DNA of 64,000 nt from Piezodorus guildinii. Its lineage: Eukaryota > Arthropoda > Insecta > Hemiptera > Pentatomidae. Below the pieces are notes generated by a model. That model was not told the DNA's origin. It did no database searches and saw only the letters and a program-made list of their open reading frames with translations. The position numbers were made by a program, and so were the translations under genes. The DNA is taken from positions 85,741,021-85,805,020 of the forward strand of contig CM041297.1 of assembly GCA_023052935.1 (NCBI GenBank), written 5' to 3'. Positions 55,680 to 64,000 of the stretch are shown piece by piece (the stretch's first letter is position 1; every line of letters begins with the position of its first letter).

Positions 55680-56142
55680 CAATTACAGTCTATTTCTGTA
55701 TACTGTTTAACTGTTTCTTATAATTGTTTTTTGTATAAATTAGGGATTATGTAATTCAATTTTATATTTGAATGCCTTAATTTTATATCTTGTAAATATG
55801 TATATGTATTCCTTACAGCTTTTAAGCTTAGTCAATTACTGCTTCATGCTGTGTTACTTTCTTTATAATTGTATTTTATATTTCTTATGTATTATATAAT
55901 TTTTTTTGCTGTATAGTGTGTTACTGTTTCTTTATAAAATTGTGTTGTATTATTTAAGTATTGTATTGTATCTTACTATATACTGTTACTGTTTGTTATT
56001 GTACTTTTATTGAATTGCCGCAGGTGAACTCCTTTCCCACACAGGGGCTCGCCTTAGTGGGATAGTGACTTCTACTTGCACTATAATATGTCTGTGTTTT
56101 GATTCAAATAAAGAAGTTTATAAAAAAAAAAAAAAAAAAAAA
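55680..56142 (+). mobile_element. LINE 3' UTR with poly(A), same family as 3431-4330
   Basis: The sequence TTATTGAATTGCCGCAGGTG, then GTGACTTCTACTTGCACT and AAATAAAGAAGTTTAT with a poly(A) of about 22 nt (56120-56142), mirrors the minus-strand copy at 3431-4330. It has one of the UTR units (AGCTTAGTCAATTACTGC) instead of the tandem set. Confidence 0.7.
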
Positions 56143-56930
56143 AGATAGAAGCGCGAGGTAATTAAATGACGTACGAGTATATCTATTTCGGTTTAACTCA
56201 GTAACAAATGAAATTTCGAGGTTTGTATACATAATAATGTTCGTGACATACTAGAGAGCTTTAGGAATATGCCATAATTAAGTTATGAATTAAAAAACAA
56301 AATTATGAATTTTTTATAGGGATGGTAAATCCTGAATTTACTGTTACAACTAACACGCCATATTAGATCAATCAGAATAGTCACAAAATGATTGAAAATA
56401 TAGACCAAAACAAATTATTATAAATCAAATACCTTAGATTTCTTAGAATTATTCATAATTCAACAAAAAAAAAAAAATTGAATTCATCATATTTCATTTG
56501 TGATAATCCTCAAAAAAAAAAAAAAAAAATTTGGGGTTCTTCTGCAGAAATATAACGAGCTACAACTAGTAGCCGTGATTGAGATATTTCGAAACGGTAC
56601 ACGCAATCAGTATCAATTCCGCAACAGACTTCGGGGGGGAAGCAACTCGATCAAGTCGTGAGTACTGTTTTTATTCATTTGCAAATGAACGTAGGCCTGT
56701 TACGAAACTATGGGAGAGGAAGTTTCTTGAAAAAAAAAATGAAGGAGGAGAAAGCAGAACTGTGTACTTTCCCCCGAAGTAGCTGCAACTTCCAAGGGAT
56801 GCTGTACTTCAGTACATTAAATAAGAAACACGTAAAAAAAAAAAAGAAGATCTAATTGTGAGTAATTAATTAAAACAAATATCATTATAAATAACACAAC
56901 TGAACTTGGTTATGGAAAGAAGTAAACAGA
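56143..56930. other. Unannotated stretch
   Basis: AT-rich with poly(A) runs near 56465 and 56511. Overlapping plus frames of 65-67 codons at 56579-56855 have no motif. Confidence 0.5.
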
Positions 56931-57285
56931 AGATCTGGTGCACGCAACACACAACTTTTACTTATCTCCGTTGTTAAAATCAATTTAAGAATTTTGAAAT
57001 ACATTTGGAGATAAAAATAAATCGTTAAAGAGTTAATTAAATTTAATTTCAATAGAAACATGTGATTTATCAAATAATCTATTATATTTTTATCTACAAC
57101 AATCAGTTAGTTTCAACGGGTTTTCATCACTTTCCACCAACTGTTTCCACTAGCTATTCAACGGTATATTAAATATCTGATCTATACCAATATTCAAAAA
57201 CACAAAAATTGCCTAAATTTTTTATTTGTACTTTTCCTCTTTAGTTGTATATCAATTCGCTAAACTTGCATATTTATCAATGTTA
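56931..57285 (+). mobile_element. Older MITE-like copy, left half
   Basis: Starts GATCTGGTGCACGCAACACA with TTTTACTTATC and runs to CATATTTATCAATGTTAA, where the next copy begins. Its missing right part resumes at 58249. Confidence 0.75.
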
Positions 57286-58073
57286 AAAAATCTGGTGCGG
57301 GCAACACACGACTTTCACTTACCACCATTTTTAAACTCAATGAAAGGATTTTCAAATACACTTAAAGATAAAAATACGTGAAACTATTAAAGAATTAATT
57401 AAATTGAATTTATATAGAAACATGTGTTTTATTAAAAAATCTATTGCATTATTATCTAAAATAATTAGTTCTATCTGCTTTTCATCACTCTTTATTAACT
57501 TTTACAAGCTCTTGTGTATTAGATAATATTTTTTTCTAAAATCATTAGATTTCCAACGGTATATTATAAGTGTATATTACTGTTGCTATGTTCAAAATAA
57601 AAAAATTGCATTAAAAAAATATTTTTTCTGTTTTCTCTTTTAGTTGGGTATCGAGTTTATTCAATTTATATATTTACCAGTTTTTCATCAGCGTTAACAA
57701 GATAATCTAGTTATTATTAATGAATCTACAAAATTAAAGGTACTTTAGGGGAAGAAAACTTAAAATATCGGCATTTAAGCCCTGTCAGACCATTTTTATC
57801 TAAATAAAACCTACATGATATTAAAGCCCATTAAATTTTACATCGATATAGCGAGTTTCATCAAATTCGTCGGAACCGTTTTTGAGAAAATCGAAAAAAG
57901 GTACAAAATGCATGGTATAAACTGCCTCTTCTGGTAGGCTCATTTTGATGAAAAAAGTTTTGTCACGTCTCGGGCGTATAGTTGTCTTAAATATGAAATT
58001 TCAGTTTCATAGGACTTACCGTTTTCGCCCGGGAGCTACCACACACACACACACACAGACACACACACACACA

Positions 58074-58118
<45 letters not shown>

Positions 58119-58248
58119 CTTTTTGCGGGACTTGGTTATTTGGACTCAGGGGACCCTAAAACGTGTATTTCCGTTGAAAAACTGGAATTCGAAAATTTTC
58201 ACGATCGCAATACTTCCCCTTACTATATATAGTAAGTGAAAGTAAAAG
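57286..58248 (+). mobile_element. MITE-like repeat, full length reference copy
   Basis: A 0.96-kb element from AAATCTGGTGCGGGCAACAC to TAGTAAGTGAAAGTAAAA. ACTTTCACTTAC near the left end and GTAAGTGAAAGT near the right end are perfect 12-bp inverted repeats. A (CA)n/(CAGA) tract lies at 58029-58113. The 95-codon frame over that tract is not a gene. It is inserted inside an older copy of the same family. Confidence 0.85.
58029..58113. repeat. (CA)n microsatellite inside the MITE
   Basis: CA repeats with CAGACA interruptions, at the same internal site as shorter CA or GT runs in other copies. Confidence 0.95.
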
Positions 58249-58461
58249 ATGATTTGCCTAATTTTTTTTGAAATCTACAAAATTAAGGGTACTTTAGAAT
58301 AAGAAAATTTAAAATATCAGCATTTAAACCCTGCCAGACTATTTTAATCAGAATTAAACCTACTTGATATTAAAGCCCATTAAATTTTAAATCGATACAG
58401 GACTTTGATCAAAATCATTAGAGCTGTTTTTGAGAAAATCGAAAAAAAAGTTGTAAAATGA
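58249..58461 (+). mobile_element. Older MITE-like copy, right half
   Basis: Resumes with GATTTGCCTAATTTTTTTTG and AAATCTACAAAATTAAGGG, running to GAGAAAATCG and AAAAAGTTGTAAAATG. It is truncated before the GT region. Confidence 0.7.
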
Positions 58462-58892
58462 TAATAAATTTTATTACGTCTTCGCCCCATCGTATTACCT
58501 TCAAAGGATTTACATTGATGTTTTACAAAAATCGTCAACTCCGTCGGTATATTATTGAGGAAAAAAAAAATTAACCTGGTATATTTTCCCTAATCAATAA
58601 TAATTCAAATTAATGGTATTGGATTGTAAAATAAATCCATAGCGTTTTTTCTGGTGATTACAATATAAAATTATGATTATCCTACATGTTTTAATAAATT
58701 ATATGATTTAGTTATTTTATTAAAACTAAACATTTTTATCAATCATGCTTGAGTTTGGTGAAACACGATCAACTGTTGAAGAACGACGTTTTGCAGCGTT
58801 TTGCGTTTTCCAAGTCTGGATTGCAGGTTCTGCACCGAGCAAACCAATTACGGAAAGTGTTTCCTTCTAACCTATCATCGCCATAAACACTT
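58462..58892. other. Unannotated stretch with a short non-repeat frame
   Basis: At about 58745-58869 the plus strand has an open frame with LEFGETRSTVEERRF and WIAGSAPSKPITESV, more balanced in composition than its flanks. It may be a transposase or exon remnant. No family recognised. Confidence 0.35.
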
Positions 58893-59404
58893 TTTTTTAA
58901 AAACATTTTTATTGATATTCACAAATTTATTAAAAAAATACATCAAGTAGTTATATAATACAATAACATGAAATACATGTAAAGAAGCGTCCCATTGGAA
59001 CCACTCTAAAAATGTTCTAAACTAGAAGGTTCCGGGGCTATCTCCTTTCCAAGCGCCTCGAAGGATTATCAGGAATTGATGAGGAAAAAAGGATTGAAAC
59101 TAGTGGGTTACGGTGAGAATCGATTGATACGTGGTCCGGGTCAAATCAGTAACATAGGGAACATTAAGGTCTTTATGGTTGAGTTTATTCTTGACTAAGT
59201 AAGGAGCGTTGAGGGTTTTGCAAAGGATTTTGGATTGCAAGGATTGGGTTCGGGAAGAATTTTTTGGTTTAGTAGAGTCCCATAGCTCAACTCCATAGGT
59301 CCAGATTGGTCTTTTAATAGTCATGTAGATAGATAGATGAGCCTTTTGTAGTTAAGAGGGTTTGACCGTTTGTCTGGTAAGTGTTGAAATGGCCCAAAAC
59401 GGCG
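58893..59404 (-). mobile_element. Jockey-like LINE 3' end
   Basis: Minus-strand frame 59100-59324 has RPIWTYGVELWDSTKPKNSS and DLNVPYVTDLTRTTYQS. The 3' UTR with AATAAAAATG and poly(A), seen as poly(T) at 58891-58898, marks the end. A GATA duplication lies near 59328-59338. Close to the 17061-17904 copy. Confidence 0.8.
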
Positions 59405-59684
59405 ACAATACACGCTTAAAATTCTTTTTTTGGGATTTTCTTTTTTGGAAATAAAAAAATCATTAAATGGCGAAAATTAATTATTTGTTTCTCTTCCATT
59501 CCTAACAAACATAATTCCACTTAAATGTAAGGTATCTCGGTTGAAACTGATGGATAAAAGCACCTTAACTAATCCTTTTGTAGAGTAGTAAAACATTATT
59601 GACTAAGTAAATATGATTTTTAAAACCCATTAAATTGTTTCATAGAAAAACAGTACGAAATTAGTTTATAACCAAATACTTTCA
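59405..59684. other. AT-rich spacer
   Basis: Nothing recognised. Confidence 0.5.
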
Positions 59685-59925
59685 CAAGGGGAATTTAGAA
59701 AATTCGGCATTTTAGCCCCTTGGGACTATTTAAGTATGAATGAAACATATTTGATAACAATGAACATTTGACAATTATATTAAGGAGTTTATGATAAATA
59801 GTTGTTAGAAAAAATGTAAAAATATGTGAAATATATGGCATAACGTTGCACTTACTGGAAATATTTTTAATAAAAAAGTCGCTGAGAAATCTGAAACATA
59901 TACTAGTCTGAAATATGTTTTTTTT
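59685..59925 (+). mobile_element. MITE-like repeat, degenerate internal fragment
   Basis: The blocks AATTCGGCATTTTAGCCCCT, then GACTATTTAAGTATGAATGAAAC, GATAACAATGAACATT and TATGGCATAACGTTGCAC align with the interior of 57286-58248. Confidence 0.6.
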
Positions 59926-60960
59926 ATTGATCATTTTTTCTTTTTTGGGTTAGATTTACCCATACTTAACAAGTTTTTATTATTATTATTATTATTTTTT
60001 TTTTTGTGGTTACTTTAATTATGGGGAATAACTAATCTTAGGCATAGTTTCTCTTAATAACTTAAATGAGAAAAATCGCAAAACGTTTATCTATATAATA
60101 TATGGTATATAGGTTAGTGCAAATATAGATAAACTTTGAACACTTCTTGATATCCGTTCTCGATAAATGTGACTTTTCTGATTATAAAACAAACAAAGCT
60201 ATAAACTGATATTGCAAATGCTTACAGAAATATTGGCCAACGGTATTATAGTAATAGACTATCACATAAAAGGATAATAAATTCTGATGATATAAGATCC
60301 AAAACAACGTATAGCGAAACAAAAACAAGATAAAAAGAAGAAGAAGAGAAAACTGAAAGTCGATATAACAGAAGGAATAACAAAGCTATATTTGTCCGTT
60401 CGCTTTGAAAGCCACTTCATGACTGATCTAACAAGTTCCTTATATTTACTGTTTTATTGAGATGTTTTGATATATTTTCTAACAGTAATAAACTACCAAT
60501 TTACCATCATGTAAATGTTAATAAGAAACAATGTAATTACTATAAAATATTTAGAGATATCGAATTCAAAATAGAGATATTTGAAGTCAGTAAACATGAT
60601 ATATAGTATAGATTATAATTAGGAGTCCATTTATAACTTCCTACCATTCATCCGACCGATGGACAATGAAAAAGGACATGTAATTATATACTGTATTAAT
60701 TAATTAGATAATTAAACAGGTTAATGACAATATACGGTTTAATATTTGCATAACATTTAAATAGCGCATAAAAGCTATGGAAAATACAAACATTATTTCG
60801 AATATGGATCTTAAATTGACTTTACAAATGGCACAAGAACAAAAACTTCAGTAAAAATAATAATAAATTAACAAGCTATTAGTTAATTAGTTTTACTTAT
60901 TAAATAATTATGGAGTTTTTGTTGAACGTTGAGAAATTAGATGAGGAAGATGCTTGGGGG
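59926..60960. other. AT-rich unannotated stretch
   Basis: (ATT)n near 59976-59996. Nothing else recognised. Confidence 0.6.
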
Positions 60961-60968
60961 TGTGGTCA

Positions 60969-61035
60969 TAAAATAGAGTGCTATTTTAATTATGTGCCGA
61001 CGTTTCGGCCTACATTGTGGGCCTTCATCAGGGTT
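60969..61035 (-). ncRNA. Hammerhead-ribozyme-like motif, Penelope type
   Basis: On the minus strand: CTGATGA (61025-61031), one A, a GGCC/GGCC stem II (61020-61023 with 61007-61010), then GAAACGTC (60999-61006). The core CUGAUGA, GAAA and a GUC cleavage triplet are all intact, and ACGU leaves no intramolecular stem III. Stem I is weak, with about two pairs. A hairpin AAAATAG/CTATTTT follows at 60970-60987. It is probably a repeat end from a Penelope-like element. Confidence 0.4.
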
Positions 61036-61039
61036 GACT

Positions 61040-61489
61040 CTGAGACGGTGTCTAAAGAAGTCTGAAGAAGTATTAAATAATTAATTTCCTTCTTTAAATT
61101 ACACAAACCTCATAATGCATAAGCGATTGACGAGGATGGATTATGATGATAAATTAAATAATATATTATTTTTTAATTAAAGTTCCCTTGATAATTTGTT
61201 AAATACATTATATATTGCTTTTTTTTTTAATTTCCTATGTATTATGCATTTCCAGAACTGTATTTTGTGCTATTGTTATCATTAATTTTACTTTTAACTC
61301 TATACATTACTGTATGACGTCTTAGTTTAATGTGTCCATTTTTATACTCTCACATACCTATATATTTTTTTATAAAGTCAAAAGAATTGAAAACAAGTTT
61401 TTATTATTAGCGTGTTTGTGTTTATTGAACACAGCTCTAATCTAATTCTTGCAATAAGGTCATACAACATTTTTTACTTTATTTAAATG
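61040..61489. other. AT-rich spacer
   Basis: Nothing recognised. Confidence 0.6.
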
Positions 61490-61957
61490 ACCAAGTCTTG
61501 TAAAAAGGTCTGTGTCCGTGTGGTAAATCCAGCTCAAATACGAAATGTGTATAAAACTGAAATTTCATATTTTAAAAGCGTATATGCCAAAGATGTTAAA
61601 GCAACTTTTTCATTAAAATCGGCCTACTAAACAAGCTACTTTATAACATGCATTTTGCAACTTTTTACGATTTTTTTTCAAAAACTGCTTTAAAGATTTT
61701 GATTAAACTATCTGTATCGATGTAAAATTTAACCGGACTTAATATGGTTTTGGTTTCACTCTGATTGAAATAGTATGACAAAGCTTAATTCGCAATTTTT
61801 TGTATTTTCTTCCTCTAAAGTACCTTTAATTTTGTAGACTTGAAAAAAAAATAACTATATAAATTTATTAGGATTGATAAAAGAGGCTAATTATAAAAGT
61901 TGAACGAATTTAATTACCAATTAAATGAGAAAAGAGAAAAAAATATCTTTTTAATAT

Positions 61958-61995
<38 letters not shown>

Positions 61996-62302
61996 AAGAT
62001 CAGAAACATAGATGTATACAGTACCGTTGGAAAGCCGAATATTTTAGAAAACATATTATATTATATATAAAGTTGTAAAAGGTAATGTGACGAATAGGAC
62101 GTAAACGTATTACAGACTATTATACCTTACAATTTTATATTCTTATATTGTTTAATATAAATTATATATTTCCAAAAAACGGAATAAACATTTTAATTAA
62201 ATTAACTTTAAAAGTTTTTCAAATTTAAGTTTATTTAATAGTTCTTAAATTGATTTTAACAGCACACGCAAGTGAAAATCGTGTTGCCTGCACCAGATTT
62301 TT
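61490..62302 (-). mobile_element. MITE-like repeat, nearly complete, end-truncated
   Basis: From GACCAAGTCTTGTAAAAAGG, through AAACTGAAATTTCATATTTT and GTACCGTTGGAAAGC, to GCAAGTGAAAATCGTG and CACCAGATTTTT. The terminal block with the GATCGTG sequence is missing. A poly(T) run of about 32 nt (61959-61990) is embedded. Confidence 0.75.
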
Positions 62303-62970
62303 AAATTATTTATTTATAGTGATACAAATATATACATATTATTAATAACCAAATGTATTTCAGTACTATATAGATTCTCTTAGGGATCAGAGGTATCTGC
62401 GTCATCTTGCACACTTTTTTAGCGTCCAGTGACTGCATAACTTGCTGGCATCCCTACAGGATTAATATTTTCAGGCAACTCGTCTCACAAGTGATTGCGC
62501 AAGTATTAGAAAGTTCCATATTTATATTTAGGTGCAGTTTAATGATTCCCATAGGTAACGGGTTCCGGGGAATTGCACAAGAATCAGTATAAATCATCGG
62601 ACAGAGGCAGAAAGTTATGTTTCAATTTATATACAAGAGCTGCCATATTGTCTTTATGCAAACGATCTCGGATAAAATATATTTTAGTTTATTTAGATAT
62701 GAATTATTTGAGTTACTTATTTACTTACAGGACAGCAATAACGATTCTTGAAAATATGTCATTGGAAAGAATGATTCATACCTGAAAATAAAAAAATAAA
62801 ATTATTGTTTTGAGAAGAAAAAATATTTATACTTACATATATAAGCACTGAACAAATATTTTAACTAAATTCAATTTAAATAAATGTCACGAAAAAGTGT
62901 TATATGGGTTTATAATAATTTTCAATTGAGTTAGAAAAATAAATTAGGATCTAAGCCAAGAACACAAGAA
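62303..62970. other. Unannotated stretch
   Basis: A somewhat GC-richer part at 62390-62590 has 61- and 70-codon frames without motifs. The rest is AT-rich. Confidence 0.5.
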
Positions 62971-63552
62971 ATGAAAAAGTATGATTTGGATTTAAATAAT
63001 TTATTAGTGCTATGGAGATAAAAAAAAAAAAAAAACGTGTAGATGATTAATCCTTGATAAACATGATATAATTAGGATAAATGGTGCTATGACAAATATT
63101 TGACTTATAATCTTCCAACTTGAAATTTATTATGCTTACATTACATTCTTACTTTCGCTTACCTATATATGAAATATATAGTAAGGAAAATTATTGCGAT
63201 CGTGAAAATTTTCTAATTCCAGTTTTCACCGTAATTATAAGTTTTAGGGTCCAGCAAAAAGGCCTCTTTGTGTGGTAAGTCAAGCTCGAAAACGATAAGT
63301 TGTATAAAGCTGGTATTTATATTTTAAAATCGTGTATGTTTAAGATGTTACGGAAACATTTTCATCGAAATCGACGAACCAAAAGAGCCACTTAAACCAT
63401 GCGTTTTACCGCTTTCTATGCATTTCTCAAAAACGGCTATAAAGATTTTCGATGTAACATTTAATAAGCTTTAGCATCATGCAGATTTCATTCTGATTCA
63501 AATAGTCTTAAGTGCCGAATATTTAATTTTTCTTCCTCTAAACTACCTTAAA
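62971..63552 (+). repeat. Tandem duplication at the window edge, copy 1
   Basis: AAAAGTATGATTTGG, then AACATGATATAATTAGGATA and TGGTGCTATGACAAATATTT, then a MITE-like end. The same order recurs from 63553, at an offset of about 582-609 bp. Confidence 0.8.
63149..63552 (-). mobile_element. MITE-like repeat, truncated
   Basis: TTACTTTCGCTTACC, ATTGCGATCGTGAAAATTTT and CTAAACTACCTTAAATA. Only the GATCG-side half is present. Confidence 0.7.
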
Positions 63553-64000
63553 TAAAAAAAGTATGATTTGGGTTTTAATAATTTTTAGTGCTATAGAGAT
63601 AAAAAAAAAAACCTGTAGATAATTTATTCCTGTTAAACATGATATAATTAGAATAAATGGTGCTATGACAAATATTTGACTTAATTTACGGATAATTAAA
63701 ATGAGCAAATGTATTCTTCCAACTTAAAATTTATTATGCTTACATTACATTAAATTTTCACTTTCACTTACCTATGTATGAAATATATAGTAAGGGAAAG
63801 TATTGCGATCGTGAAAATTTTCGAATTCCAGTTTTAACCGTAATGATACGTTTTAGGGTCCAGCAAAAAGGCCTCTTTGTGTGGTAAGTCAAGCTCGAAA
63901 ACGATAAGTTATATTTTAAAATCGTATATGCTTAAGATGGATGTTACAAAAACGTTTTCATCGAAATAGACGAACCAAAAGAGCCACTTAAACCATGCGT
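63553..64000 (+). repeat. Tandem duplication at the window edge, copy 2, incomplete
   Basis: Second unit, with a 27-bp extra segment (near 63687-63714) relative to copy 1. Runs off the window. Confidence 0.75.
63752..64000 (-). mobile_element. MITE-like repeat, cut by window edge
   Basis: TTTCACTTTCACTTACC, then AGTATTGCGATCGTGAAAAT and AGCTCGAAAACGATAAG, continuing beyond 64000. Confidence 0.75.

Noticed and set aside
58745..58869. Transposase or host exon
   Set aside because: The short frame looks less random than its flanks, but no motif could be tied to a family, so no gene is called.

Overview
This window looks like intergenic or intronic DNA from an AT-rich animal genome. It has no operons, no dense coding and no prokaryotic signals. 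Most of what can be recognised is decayed mobile DNA: non-LTR retrotransposon 3' ends (jockey-like, RTE-like, CR1/L2-like and I/R1-like), three or four tRNA-derived SINE families, an unclassified repeat of about 0.9 kb with MITE-like ends in more than a dozen copies, one mariner relic, and motifs resembling the small hammerhead ribozymes of Penelope-like elements. Jockey-type LINEs plus mariner point to an arthropod. A hemipteran is plausible, but that is inference from repeat style, not a diagnosis.

Layout. 1-8 kb: two inverted hammerhead-like motifs, a jockey-like 3' end (1940-2560), a tandemly repetitive LINE 3' UTR holding a SINE (3430-4330), a second SINE, and RTE-like reverse transcriptase pieces (5640-6452 and 7498-7965). 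8-20 kb: a SINE, a partial foldback element, a pair of 0.4-kb direct repeats (10785-12373), AT-rich DNA with a 51-nt poly(T), a possible regulatory patch with two POU octamers, and a jockey-like LINE with target-site duplications (17049-17917). 20-30 kb: MITE-like repeats, a hairpin-bearing unique patch, a recent 1.21-kb tandem duplication (23564-25984) whose right end cuts an RTE-like insertion, and a mariner fragment. 30-44 kb: a CR1/L2-like LINE, the best host-gene candidate (32811-33126), a GC-rich island, a three-layer transposon nest (38795-40264), and a TATA box plus short first-exon candidate (43176-43250). 44-64 kb: SINEs, an I/R1-like LINE end, a GC-rich unique island (48540-48830), a hammerhead-like motif inside a perfect 22-bp inverted repeat (51544-51682), a LINE split by an (AT)n tract, a MITE inserted in a MITE (56931-58460), and a tandem duplication running off the right edge.

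No complete, intact transposon protein is present, so most copies depend on, or are relics of, machinery encoded elsewhere. Many short open frames are chance products of AT-rich sequence and are omitted. Only two places look like host genes, and both are tentative. All family assignments come from motif reading by eye, without database searches.
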